Below are positions 1 to 6,711 of a stretch of 14,015 nucleotides of DNA, in pieces (the stretch's first letter is position 1; the number at the start of each line of letters is the position of its first letter). A program made the translations under genes and the position numbers. The notes below the pieces were generated by a model that was not told where the DNA came from, made no database searches, and worked only from the letters and a program-made list of their open reading frames with translations. This stretch comes from Thermoleophilia bacterium UBA5186 (GTDB lineage Bacteria > Actinomycetota > Thermoleophilia > Gaiellales > Gaiellaceae), in contig DHWI01000178.1 in assembly GCA_002413095.1 (NCBI GenBank), positions 1 to 14,015 of the forward strand. The letters run 5' to 3'.

Positions 1-27
1 GCAGCGTCAGATGTGTATAAGAGACAG
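1..27 (+). other. Nextera/Tn5 sequencing adapter (artefact)
   Basis: These bases match, from memory, the last 27 bases of the Illumina Nextera read-1 transposase adapter. Positions 9-27 are the complete 19-base Tn5 mosaic end, AGATGTGTATAAGAGACAG, preceded by GCAGCGTC from the adapter stem. This is library DNA left in the assembly and not part of the genome. The true biological sequence cannot start before base 28. Confidence 0.97.
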
Positions 28-43
28 GGGTGTGGCCTTGTCT

Positions 44-87
44 GCTCATAACCCGGAGGTCGCAGGTTCAAATCCTGCCCCCGCTAC
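44..87 (+). tRNA. Partial tRNA-Met, initiator type (CAT), 3' half only
   Basis: Bases 45-51 form an anticodon loop CTCATAA (anticodon CAT at 47-49). The 3' anticodon strand CCCGG (52-56) follows, then variable bases AGGTC (57-61), a T arm GCAGG/TTCAAAT/CCTGC (62-78), the acceptor 3' strand CCCCGCT (79-85) and discriminator A86. This tail resembles actinobacterial initiator tRNA. CCA is not encoded; C87 is followed by TTCT. Bases 28-43 cannot form the matching 5' anticodon strand: only G44 pairs with C52, and no D arm or acceptor 5' strand is present. The gene is therefore cut or chimeric at its left side, next to the adapter. Confidence 0.8.
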
Positions 88-95
88 TTCTCCCT

Positions 96-147
96 CGAAA
101 GTTTGCCCCGCTGCGCGGGGTTACGACTTTCGGGGGTTTCGTGTTTT
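96..147 (+). terminator. Two-step stem-loop with T-rich tail after the tRNA
   Basis: The outer arms CGAAAGT (96-102) and ACTTTCG (126-132) pair perfectly over 7 bases. They enclose an inner stem CCCCGC (106-111) and GCGGGG (115-120) with a TGC loop. The right arm is followed by GGGG and a T-rich run at 137-147. Placed just after the tRNA tail, this fits an intrinsic terminator for the tRNA transcript. Confidence 0.65.
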
Positions 148-227
148 CTAGGAGCCGTTGCGTGCGGCCGCGGCACCGGGCGTAAGACGTGCGCCTCGTG
201 CGTTGCAGGGGCTACGCTCTGTGTGGA

Positions 228-1196
228 ATGCGTGTTCTGGTCGGGCTGATGTTTGTGGCGACGATCCTCGCCACGGCCACCGGAAGTGGGGCCTCGGTTC
301 CCTCCAGAACAGAGGTCGTGCGGTGGAGCCCGTTCGACTCAGCGGGCAGAGTCAAGCAGTCGCTCAGCATCGAGGTCGTTAAGGGTGGCGGCTGCTGGGA
401 CATCGGTTACACCTATGTCGGAGGCATCGGATACAGGTGCGGCTCCGGCAATGTCTTGTTCAACGACTGTTTCCGCGACGGACCGGATCCGACCGACTAC
501 GTGGTCTGCATCGGCCGCCCGTGGCAGACCACCGCCTGGCGGATCCGCAGCCCGCACCTGCTGCTTTATCCGGGTGTCACCTTTACGGCCGCCGCCGATT
601 ACCCGTGGGGGATCGTGCTCGGCGACGGTAACCGGTGCGGCGTCGTGCAGGGCGCGCACGACGTGGTTCGGACGCACGGAAGGATCTATACGGTCGACTA
701 CGCCTGCGAGCGGACCAATGTCGTTCTCCTGCGCGAGGGCATCCAACGTGGGCGGGTCTGGCGGGTGAACGCCGCCCGCTGGAGACGGTCGACCGGATAC
801 ACCTTCCTTGGCCACCAGCCCGCTCGACGCGTGTACTTCGGGACGCTGCCAACGCCGATGATGCGACAGAACACTCTGGCCAATCAGGCGTACAACGCAG
901 CGGCGCGGATCATCCGGCAGCGGTCACCCAAGGCGCATCTCGACCTAGTTTGGGTGAGACTCACATTGCCGCGCGCGGACTGGGCGTACGTCATCTTCAC
1001 CCCTGCCGACGCGAGCTACAGAGGCTGGTTCGCGCTCTTGCACCGGGTGAACGGAAGCTGGGCCGACGCGTCCGCGCGCAGGCCGTACTGCACCAGCCTG
1101 CCGAAACAGGTGCGCAAACAACTCTTCGTCGACAAGAAGAGCAGGAACTTTCATCCCCAGGGCTTCCTGGCACCACGGGGTGAGACACGCTGCTAA
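228..1196 (+). CDS. Secreted protein of unknown family, eight cysteines
   Basis: I do not recognise this family. From ATG 228 the product is about 322 residues. It starts with a short positive stretch (MRVLV) and a hydrophobic run ending near ATATGSGAS, which reads as a Sec signal peptide. A longer form from GTG 189 would add 13 residues that spoil the signal peptide, and neither start has a good Shine-Dalgarno site. The exported part carries eight cysteines: six in the first half, two near the C-terminus. An even number outside the cytoplasm suggests disulfide bonds. It is rich in Trp, Tyr and Gly, has no obvious catalytic motif, and ends in a basic stretch with a final Cys. Codon use is GC-rich and consistent along the frame, so it looks like a real gene. 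It follows the tRNA terminator and is probably transcribed alone. Confidence 0.7.
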   Translation: MRVLVGLMFVATILATATGSGASVPSRTEVVRWSPFDSAGRVKQSLSIEVVKGGGCWDIGYTYVGGIGYRCGSGNVLFNDCFRDGPDPTDYVVCIGRPWQTTAWRIRSPHLLLYPGVTFTAAADYPWGIVLGDGNRCGVVQGAHDVVRTHGRIYTVDYACERTNVVLLREGIQRGRVWRVNAARWRRSTGYTFLGHQPARRVYFGTLPTPMMRQNTLANQAYNAAARIIRQRSPKAHLDLVWVRLTLPRADWAYVIFTPADASYRGWFALLHRVNGSWADASARRPYCTSLPKQVRKQLFVDKKSRNFHPQGFLAPRGETRC

Positions 1197-1204
1197 CGGT
1201 AGCC

Positions 1205-1227
1205 CGTTCAGGGGACATTCCTGAACG
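1205..1227 (+). terminator. 8-bp hairpin just after the secreted-protein gene
   Basis: CGTTCAGG (1205-1212) and CCTGAACG (1220-1227) pair perfectly around a 7-base loop, starting 8 bases after the stop codon. There is no T-run, so it would be a weak or Rho-assisted terminator. The loop region (GGGGACATT) recalls ends of some mobile elements, but no transposase is nearby. Confidence 0.45.
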
Positions 1228-1491
1228 CTGGCTCACGCGACGTTTCTGTAGCTCTACGTGAGCGGCCGCGAATCGCTGTCTCGCGTGGCAGAGAGGGGAA
1301 CCTCAGGGCGGCCTTCGGACATGATCGATGCGTGGAGCCTGGCGACTCGTGGCCTGCTCGTACAAATTTCTGCGCCCTCGCCACTCACGCGATAAGTGTC
1401 GCGGAATCTCTTCGCGCGGTGCCTGACGCTCGGGGGAAATTCGTGAACACTCGCCCTCGCGGCGCTTGATTCGCTCGCGAGTGAAAGGCCG

Positions 1492-1516
1492 GGAGACGGC
1501 CGCGACGGCCGTCTCC
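1492..1516. terminator. Perfect 11-bp hairpin with 3-base loop
   Basis: GGAGACGGCCG (1492-1502) and CGGCCGTCTCC (1506-1516) pair fully around the loop CGA, followed by TTCAATTC. It is the strongest stem in the window. It lies between convergent genes and could stop transcription from the left, but it is about 300 bases from the nearest plus-strand stop codon and has only a poor T-tail. A small-RNA end or protein-binding site is also possible. Confidence 0.4.
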
Positions 1517-1559
1517 TTCAATTCGTCAAGGGCTCCATCCTGTCTAGTCCATCGCGAAA

Positions 1560-1586
1560 GCCCGCCGGCGAGTCTCTCCGGCGGGC
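1560..1586 (-). terminator. Intrinsic-type terminator of the TIGR03118 gene
   Basis: GCCCGCCGG (1560-1568) and CCGGCGGGC (1578-1586) form a 9-bp GC-rich stem with a 9-base loop. Read on the minus strand it comes 19 bases after the stop codon of the gene ending at 1606 and is followed by TTTCGCG. Position and orientation fit the end of the minus-strand gene set. Confidence 0.7.
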
Positions 1587-1605
1587 AAATCGCGGGCGGG
1601 CGAAG

Positions 1606-2679
1606 TCAGTTCGCCGTGATCGAGCCGAAGAGTCCGTCCGACTCGTCGTTCGGCCCGGCGGTGAAGAACAGCGTGTTCACCGGACCGTTGTTCGGAGCGC
1701 CGTGCCCGAACTGGAGCGCCCAAAGCCCGTCGATCGCGACGGACTTCCCGTCGGCGGTGCGAAGCTCGCCGCGGTGCTCGAACCGCCCATTCGGGAGCTC
1801 CTCATACGCGTTGATCTGACCGTCGCCGAAGTTGCCGACGAGCAAATCGCCGCCGAAGCGGCCAAACGTCGCCGGGGCGAGTGCGAGCCCCCATGGCGCG
1901 TTGAGCTGACCGTGTTGCGCAACCCGGGCGAGTAGACGCCCGTCCACGTCGTACGCGTCGACGATACCGAGGCTCTGCCCGTGGAGCTCGTCCGTGCCTC
2001 CGCTCTGCTTCGCGTACGTGACGAAGATGCGCTTGCCGATCGTTTGGATCCCGAACGGCGCGTAGCGGTCGGGGAGGCTCGGATCGACGAAGCCGCCGGC
2101 GGTTGTCACCGGCGCCCACGCGCCGTTGAAGACGTCGACGCGCCCTTGTGCGAAGTCGGTTGCGTACAGCCGCGGCCCGGTCGCGGTCGTCGCGATCGCC
2201 AGCCCCTTGTACACCGCGCCGGGCGAGGTCACCTTCACCTGCGCAGTCGTACCGATTGACGGGTGCCAGCCCTGAATCGTTCCGCTTCCGGTCGTTCCGC
2301 TCTCGGTCGACCAGATGAAGAGGGCGGACTGATTCGCGGCACCGACTGGGAAGTTCCCTGGAATGTTCGCGAAGACGGCGCCCGTCGGTGCGTTGTTCAC
2401 GTGGACCTCGAGCCCCTGCTTCGAGCCGTCGGCCTTATAGAGCGTCGACAGATCCACGCCGTTGTCGGACACCCACCACGGGGTCGTCGGCCCTGCTGTG
2501 AGCCCCCAGGCGTTCACGAGGTGCGGGTCGGTCGTCGGCGCCGGCACACCTCCGTTCGACACAAGCGGATGAACGGTGTAGGTGTTGCCCTGCGCGGCCG
2601 GAGCCGAGCCTGCCGCGGCGACTCCTACGAGGACAGCGGCGCCCACCGCCAGCAACCGGAAGAGCTGAGCCTTGGTCAT
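1606..2679 (-). CDS. TIGR03118-family secreted protein
   Basis: The product is 357 residues. Start ATG at 2679 was chosen because AAGGAGG lies 6 bases upstream and the protein then begins with a clean signal peptide: MTK, a hydrophobic run to about residue 25, and an APAA cleavage region near 28-30. The longer frame upstream adds 83 Arg-rich, non-protein-like residues. The mature protein carries the family signatures NAWGLT and PWWVSDNG near its start, then repeated Gly/Asp-containing blades (WGLALAP, GGDLLVGNFGDG, DGLWALQFG) that look like a beta-propeller. It ends NDESDGLFGSITAN. Family members are extracytoplasmic; many in proteobacteria carry a C-terminal PEP-CTERM anchor, absent here. 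No enzymatic function is established. It lies 89 bases downstream of the flavoprotein gene on the same strand, so it may be co-transcribed, but its own strong ribosome site suggests independent translation. Confidence 0.9.
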   Translation of the reverse strand: MTKAQLFRLLAVGAAVLVGVAAAGSAPAAQGNTYTVHPLVSNGGVPAPTTDPHLVNAWGLTAGPTTPWWVSDNGVDLSTLYKADGSKQGLEVHVNNAPTGAVFANIPGNFPVGAANQSALFIWSTESGTTGSGTIQGWHPSIGTTAQVKVTSPGAVYKGLAIATTATGPRLYATDFAQGRVDVFNGAWAPVTTAGGFVDPSLPDRYAPFGIQTIGKRIFVTYAKQSGGTDELHGQSLGIVDAYDVDGRLLARVAQHGQLNAPWGLALAPATFGRFGGDLLVGNFGDGQINAYEELPNGRFEHRGELRTADGKSVAIDGLWALQFGHGAPNNGPVNTLFFTAGPNDESDGLFGSITAN

Positions 2680-2685
2680 TGAGTT

Positions 2686-2692
2686 CCTCCTT
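2686..2692 (-). promoter_or_regulatory. Strong ribosome binding site fixing the TIGR03118 start
   Basis: On the minus strand the sequence reads AAGGAGG, 6 bases before ATG 2679. It is the best Shine-Dalgarno site in the window and decides between this start and the upstream ones. Confidence 0.85.
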
Positions 2693-2768
2693 TTCTCGCC
2701 CAACCCTGGCCTACTCCGACCGGCGGCAAACGGATTGCCAGGCATCAAGCTGGAGGACAAACCGAGGA

Positions 2769-3902
2769 TCAGTGGCTGAACCAGCGGGCCCGGCGGCTCG
2801 AGCCGAAGTGCTGCTTCTCCATGACGAGGGCGTCGGACGGCTCTTGGAACGTGCCGGTCGGCTTCGGTCCCGAGAGGAAGTCCACGTCGACGCGACCGAC
2901 GCGACCGGCTCCGAACTCGATGTAGCAAGAGCCGAGCCCGTCGTAGGCCCTTGGCTGCTGGCCGCCCCGCAAACCTGCGATCAGCGACGCTGCGACTACG
3001 CGCGCTGCACCCTCGGCGAACACTCCCGCCTTCGGTACTCCGATCGTCGCGACGTCCCCGACCGCGTACACGCCCGGAAACCGGGTCTCGAGCGTCTTCG
3101 GGTTCACGGGCACATAGCCGTCTTCGGTCATTCCACTTGCCACGACCACGTCGGGCGCGCGGTGCTTCGGGACGCCGAGGAACAGGTCATAGGGCATCTC
3201 GCTGCCGTCGTCGAGCACGGCGACGCGACGTGCTGAGTCGAGAGAGCTCACGCGGCGGGCGGGGACGAACTCGATGGCACGCTCGGCGAAGGCGGCAACC
3301 AGCGCGCTGGAGGTATCTGGTGACGGAGGAACTGGGCTCCCGAACGGGATGACAATTGAGATCTCGCAATCGTCGCGGACGCCCCGCACCGACAGATAGT
3401 CGTCCAGCAGTAACGCGGCCTCGCTCGGCGCCGGCGGGCACTTGAACGGCGCCCCGCAGACTCCGACGATCGCTCGACCCTGCGAGAACGTGGGAAGCAA
3501 CTCGCCCAGCCGCTCAGCGCCACCCACGGAGTAGAACTCGTTGCCCCCTTCGGCGAGTCCCGGTGTCGCGTTTAGGTCGTAATCGGCGCCGAGCGCCACG
3601 ACCAGGAAGTCGGCCTCGTGGACACCGCCGTCGGTGGTAACGCTCCGCGCTTCGGGATCGATCGCGGTGATCGTCTGTTGCAGGAAGCGCACCCCGGGCT
3701 TCGCGATGTCACGGTACTCGAGGCGGACCGCGTCGGGCGTCGTCCGGCCGAACATCACGTCGAGCTTCGCGTACCCGAAAACGAATGCGTCGTTCTTGTC
3801 GATCAGAGTCACGTCGACGTCGTCGCCTAGCGCCTCCGACAAGATGGTCGCGAGCTCAAGACCCCCGAAACCCGCGCCGAGGACGACAACCCGGGTTTCC
3901 AT
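2769..3902 (-). CDS. FAD-dependent oxidoreductase, sulfide:quinone reductase-like
   Basis: The 377-residue product is a pyridine nucleotide-disulfide oxidoreductase-fold flavoprotein. The FAD-binding GAGFGG motif is at residues 9-14, the acidic end of the second strand at D35, ALGADYD at 103-109, and the second FAD contact VYAVGD at 278-283. The motif CGAPFKCPPAP (149-159) resembles the active-site region of sulfide:quinone reductases and flavocytochrome c sulfide dehydrogenases, with Cys149 and Cys155. A further Cys326 sits in GSCYIEFG near the C-terminus; whether it acts as the second redox cysteine cannot be settled by eye. The expected role is oxidation of sulfide or a related thiol at the membrane with quinone as acceptor; an NADH-quinone reductase role is the alternative. 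Its ATG shares one base with the stop codon of the upstream NTF2-like gene (TAATG), so the two are translationally coupled. Confidence 0.88.
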   Translation of the reverse strand: METRVVVLGAGFGGLELATILSEALGDDVDVTLIDKNDAFVFGYAKLDVMFGRTTPDAVRLEYRDIAKPGVRFLQQTITAIDPEARSVTTDGGVHEADFLVVALGADYDLNATPGLAEGGNEFYSVGGAERLGELLPTFSQGRAIVGVCGAPFKCPPAPSEAALLLDDYLSVRGVRDDCEISIVIPFGSPVPPSPDTSSALVAAFAERAIEFVPARRVSSLDSARRVAVLDDGSEMPYDLFLGVPKHRAPDVVVASGMTEDGYVPVNPKTLETRFPGVYAVGDVATIGVPKAGVFAEGAARVVAASLIAGLRGGQQPRAYDGLGSCYIEFGAGRVGRVDVDFLSGPKPTGTFQEPSDALVMEKQHFGSSRRARWFSH

Positions 3903-4252
3903 TACGCGTAGATCGGCCCGAGATCGATGTAGATCCGGTACTCGTCGATCAGATCACCGCCGCGGCGATAGATCGTGACGGCGGGAAGCGTGACGCGGCG
4001 GTCGTCCATCCGCGTGTAGGTGACCTCGAGTTGAACGACCGTCGTGTCGTCGACGTCCCACTGCTCGACGATGTGATGGCTGAGCCCCTTGATCGTGCTG
4101 AAGAAGCCGCCGATCGCCTCTTCGATCGCGTCGCGGCCCACGACCTCGTCGGCATTGGCGAAGCGAAGCATGCAGTCCTCAGCCAGATGCGAGGCGAACG
4201 CCTTCGCGTCCATGCGATCGACGTCCCCGAACACCTCGGTGGTCGTGCTCAT
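3902..4252 (-). CDS. NTF2-like / SnoaL-like small protein
   Basis: The 116-residue product has the features of the NTF2/SnoaL alpha+beta cone fold: an N-terminal helix (AFASHLAEDCMLRFAN), the loop EVVGRDAIEEAIGGFF, then beta strands (HIVEQWDVDDTTVVQLEVTY, VTLPAVTIYRRGGDLIDEYRIYID). Proteins of this kind bind or transform small hydrophobic molecules or act as dimer scaffolds; the substrate here is unknown. ATG 4252 is supported by GAGGAGGAG on the minus strand a few bases upstream (4257-4265). The stop TAA overlaps the ATG of the flavoprotein gene by one base. It is the first gene of the minus-strand set and is divergent from the kinase gene, so 4253-4344 should hold both promoters. Confidence 0.85.
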   Translation of the reverse strand: MSTTTEVFGDVDRMDAKAFASHLAEDCMLRFANADEVVGRDAIEEAIGGFFSTIKGLSHHIVEQWDVDDTTVVQLEVTYTRMDDRRVTLPAVTIYRRGGDLIDEYRIYIDLGPIYA

Positions 4253-4344
4253 CCGTCTCCTCCTCGTTGCAGAGGATCATGGCATCCAAGGCGGGCGCTA
4301 GGAAGGGCTCGGATCGTGGCGCCGCGACCTATGCTCGTAGAGAC

Positions 4345-5424
4345 ATGGAGAGCGCACTCCTCAGCGGCAGCTGGACGGGACGCGTCAGAGGATTTCTGGT
4401 CTGCGTCGTCGCAGTGGCGTGCGTAACGGGAGTCGTCTTCGTCCTGCGCGGTGTCGCTCCGGTGCTCAGCTTGGGTGTCCTGTACGTGGTCGCGGTGGTG
4501 GCGGTTGCCGTCGTTTGCGGCTTGGCATACGCGATCCCGGTGTCGGTCGCATCGATGTTGACGTTCAACTTCCTGTTCCTGCCGCCCGTCCACACATTTG
4601 CTCTGAGTGACTCCGCGAACTGGGTCGCGCTCGCCGCTTACATTGCCGTGGCAGTCGTCGTAAGCGAGCTGGCGACCCGCTCGCGCCGGCTTGCGCGCGA
4701 GGCCGTCGAGGCCGAGACGCTCCGACAGAGCGACGCAGTCAAGACCGCGGTCCTTCGCGCGGTGAGCCACGACCTGCGTTCGCCTCTGACCGCGATTCGG
4801 ACCGCGAGCGAAGGACTCGACAATCCCGCGTTCGAGCTGCGCGCGGCGGAGCGTGAGGAGCTCTTCGAGACGATTCGGATCGAGGTGCGTCGGCTCGAGC
4901 GACTCGTCGACAACCTGCTCGACCTCTCCCGACTCGAGGCCGGTCCGGCTGTGCGGAGGCCGGAGCTTTGGACGGTGGATTCGCTGTTCGCGCGCGCGCT
5001 CGACCAGCTTGGCGCAGACGCTGATCGTGTTGAGGTGACAATGGGATCGGACCTGGCGCCGGTTCGCGTCGACGCCGCACACATCGAGCGGGTGCTCGTG
5101 AACCTGCTCGAGAACGCGCTGAAGTTCTCGTCGCCGACGGATCCGGTCGAGGTTTCGGCGGATTCCGAGTCGGGACGCATCGTCGTCCGCGTCCGCGATC
5201 AAGGCCCAGGTGTGGCCGTGAGCGACCGCGACCGGATCTTCGACGCGTTCGAGCGAGGAAGCGGGGCGGGCCGCGGCAGCGGTCTTGGTCTCGCGATCGC
5301 GCGCGGGTTTGCCGAGGCGAACGGCGGTCGCGTCTGGGTCGAGCCCCCAGGCTCGGCTCGCGGCGGTTCGACGTTCGTGCTCTCGCTGCCGGCCGTCGTT
5401 GAGCGCGCCGCGCTTCCACGATGA
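4345..5424 (+). CDS. KdpD-like sensor histidine kinase, short form
   Basis: From ATG 4345 the protein is 359 residues. Four membrane segments (about 16-34, two within 43-79, and 92-110) form a DUF4118-type domain, with LPPVHTF after the third as in KdpD. The HisKA domain has SHDLRSPLT with the phosphorylated His142. The ATPase domain has NLLENALKF (Asn257), DQGPGV (285-290) and GSGLGLAIA (311-319). All kinase boxes are intact. Classical KdpD is about 850-900 residues and has a cytoplasmic KdpD sensor plus a Usp domain before the membrane part; both are absent, and the sequence upstream does not encode them. In-frame starts at ATG 4279 and TTG 4267 would add 22 or 26 polar residues. The stop TGA overlaps the regulator ATG (ATGA), so the pair is a coupled two-component system, most likely sensing potassium, turgor or a related membrane state. 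Confidence 0.9.
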   Translation: MESALLSGSWTGRVRGFLVCVVAVACVTGVVFVLRGVAPVLSLGVLYVVAVVAVAVVCGLAYAIPVSVASMLTFNFLFLPPVHTFALSDSANWVALAAYIAVAVVVSELATRSRRLAREAVEAETLRQSDAVKTAVLRAVSHDLRSPLTAIRTASEGLDNPAFELRAAEREELFETIRIEVRRLERLVDNLLDLSRLEAGPAVRRPELWTVDSLFARALDQLGADADRVEVTMGSDLAPVRVDAAHIERVLVNLLENALKFSSPTDPVEVSADSESGRIVVRVRDQGPGVAVSDRDRIFDAFERGSGAGRGSGLGLAIARGFAEANGGRVWVEPPGSARGGSTFVLSLPAVVERAALPR

Positions 5425-6104
5425 GCGGCGCACGGATCCTGGTCGTCGATGACGAGTCGCAGATCCTGCGGGCACTGCGGACGAGCCTCCAGGGCGCAGG
5501 CTACGAGGTCGAGGTCGCCGCCACTGCAGCCGAAGCACTGACGAAAGCCGCGGCGCATCCGCCGGACGGCGTCATCCTCGATCTGGTGCTCCCGGACGGG
5601 AGTGGCACCGACGTCTGCCGCGAGCTTCGCCGCTGGACTACAGCGCCGATCCTCGTGCTCTCGGCGGTCGGCGACGAGCAGGAGAAAGTTGCCGCCCTCG
5701 ACGCGGGCGCCGATGACTATGTGACGAAGCCGTTCGGGATCGACGAGCTGCTCGCGCGCCTCCGGGCCGCGCTGCGAAGGGCTGATGAGCCGTCCGATCC
5801 GGTGGTGGAGCTCGGCGACCTCGTGGTCGACCTCGAACGACGCTCGGTGACGCTTCGCGGGGATCCCGTGTCGCTCACACCGACCGAGTTCGAGCTCTTA
5901 CGCCTGTTCGTTCGCAACGAGGGGAAGCTGCTTACGCACCCTACGATCCTGCGGGAGGTGTGGGGGCCTAGATACGGAGCGGAGTCCCACTACCTGCACG
6001 TGTACGTCTCGCAGCTTCGCCGGAAGATCGAGCCCGACCCGACTCGCCCGCGCTTCCTGTTGACTGAGACGGGCGCGGGGTATCGGCTCGTTCGGCCGTC
6101 TTGA
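5421..6104 (+). CDS. KdpE-like response regulator, OmpR/PhoB family
   Basis: The 227-residue protein has a complete receiver domain: acidic pair D10/D11, phospho-acceptor D54 in VILDLVLPD, switch Ser81 and Lys103 in VTKPF. A C-terminal winged-helix domain (about 127-225) follows with LTPTEFELLRLF, the recognition helix region SHYLHVYVSQLRRKIE and the ending TGAGYRL. The order and the PDG after D54 resemble KdpE. It starts at the ATGA overlap with the kinase and should be its partner. It likely binds DNA as a dimer on direct repeats; three TCTTGAG repeats begin at its own stop codon (TGA 6102-6104), immediately before the Usp-permease genes. Confidence 0.93.
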   Translation: MSGARILVVDDESQILRALRTSLQGAGYEVEVAATAAEALTKAAAHPPDGVILDLVLPDGSGTDVCRELRRWTTAPILVLSAVGDEQEKVAALDAGADDYVTKPFGIDELLARLRAALRRADEPSDPVVELGDLVVDLERRSVTLRGDPVSLTPTEFELLRLFVRNEGKLLTHPTILREVWGPRYGAESHYLHVYVSQLRRKIEPDPTRPRFLLTETGAGYRLVRPS

Positions 6105-6137
6105 GAGCATCTTGAGCCGCGACGCTGCGATCTTGAG
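6099..6137 (+). promoter_or_regulatory. Three phased TCTTGAG repeats, candidate KdpE-like operator
   Basis: TCTTGAG occurs at 6099-6105, 6110-6116 and 6131-6137; the last two extend to ATCTTGAG. Start-to-start distances are 11 and 21 bases, about one and two DNA turns, so all three lie on the same face of the helix. OmpR/PhoB-family regulators typically bind direct repeats about 11 bases apart. The array starts in the regulator stop codon and ends 34 bases before the Usp gene, a natural place for activation of the Usp-permease genes. The repeat identity is direct; the binding partner is inferred. Confidence 0.6.
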
Positions 6138-6147
6138 ACCGGCCTGA

Positions 6148-6165
6148 CGTAGGGCGACCTACGGT
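6148..6165 (+). promoter_or_regulatory. Inverted repeat and -10-like box before the Usp gene
   Basis: CGTAGG (6148-6153) and CCTACG (6158-6163) pair around GCGA. TACGGT (6160-6165) fits the actinobacterial -10 pattern TANNNT and ends 6 bases before GTG 6172, which would give a leaderless transcript. No good -35 box is seen, as expected if a regulator bound to the TCTTGAG repeats recruits the polymerase. Confidence 0.35.
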
Positions 6166-6171
6166 GACCGG

Positions 6172-6711
6172 GTGGTGCTTCGCCCGGGTTTTCTCACTCG
6201 AAGCTCGCTCGCCCGCGGCCGTCGCCGGGTGCGCCGAGCAGCTCATGGCCTTGCCGGTCGCTACCGGATGGTGGTTGTCCCGATGCTCGAGCCCGCGCAC
6301 ACCCGTCACGCGCTCGACCTGGCCTGCAGGCTCGCTGCCGAGCGCGGTGCGCGCGTCCTCGTGGTGGCGCCGCTCTTCGTCGAGTGGGAGCTGCCTCTTG
6401 ACGCGCACTTCCACGCTGAGGAGGACGCGCTCCGGGCCGAGCTGGCTCGCGAACGCGCGGTTGCCGAGAGCTACGGGATCAGCGCGCACGGAAAGCTGGT
6501 ACGCGCTCGGCACGGTCAACTCGGCCGTGCCGTCGCCGACGTTGCGGAGGACGTGCGCGCCTCGCTGATCGTTGTCGGGGCAGGCGTCGATTCGCAGCGC
6601 GGCTTTCGTCGGCCGTTCTCGCGCGACGTGTGGTCGGTGCTGAACGACGCGCCTTGCCCGGTGCTGATCGACACGGGCGCGCCTCGCGCACACGCGCGAG
6701 CTGTGGCGTGA
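6172..6711 (+). CDS. Universal stress protein (UspA)-like
   Basis: The frame from GTG 6172 gives 179 residues. The Usp fold begins at about residue 31: strand YRMVVVPMLEP, helix RHALDLACRLAAERGARVLVVAP, then VADVAEDVRASLIVVGAG (120-138) and the closing strand APCPVLID. The ATP-loop consensus G-x2-G-x9-G-(S/T) is degenerate: the stretch GVDSQRGFRRPFSRDV has Phe where the last Gly normally precedes Ser. ATP binding is therefore uncertain. Residues 1-30 are basic and not part of the fold; ATG 6268 would give a 147-residue protein of normal Usp length. The stop TGA overlaps the permease GTG (GTGA), so it is translated with the permease. Given the missing Usp domain in the kinase, it may supply that sensing role in trans. 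Confidence 0.82.
   Translation: MVLRPGFLTRSSLARGRRRVRRAAHGLAGRYRMVVVPMLEPAHTRHALDLACRLAAERGARVLVVAPLFVEWELPLDAHFHAEEDALRAELARERAVAESYGISAHGKLVRARHGQLGRAVADVAEDVRASLIVVGAGVDSQRGFRRPFSRDVWSVLNDAPCPVLIDTGAPRAHARAVA

Larger units (their letters stand above)
1197..1605. other. Gene-free stretch of 409 bases with several hairpins
   Basis: No convincing coding frame is seen on either strand. The stretch separates two convergent genes (plus-strand secreted protein, minus-strand TIGR03118 gene). It holds inverted repeats at 1205-1227, 1448-1454/1477-1483 (CACTCGC/GCGAGTG), 1492-1516 and 1560-1586. The first and last fit terminators of the flanking genes. The middle part (about 1260-1490) has no recognised tRNA, riboswitch or mobile-element feature. 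Confidence 0.6.

Noticed and set aside
339..815. Minus-strand 158-codon frame opposite the secreted-protein gene
   Set aside because: It is the complement of a coding frame in high-GC DNA, has no signal, domain or ribosome site, and the plus frame is better supported.
1205..1227. Possible insertion-sequence end (GGGGACA in an inverted repeat)
   Set aside because: No transposase, second end or target duplication is visible; a hairpin terminator is simpler.
2680..2928. Upstream 83-codon extension of the TIGR03118 gene
   Set aside because: It is Arg-rich and protein-unlike, overlaps the flavoprotein gene end, and would bury the clear signal peptide and strong ribosome site.
4249..5538. Minus-strand 429-codon frame across the kinase gene
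   Set aside because: It is a mirror of the kinase: composition is dominated by Arg, Asp and His with no recognisable domain.
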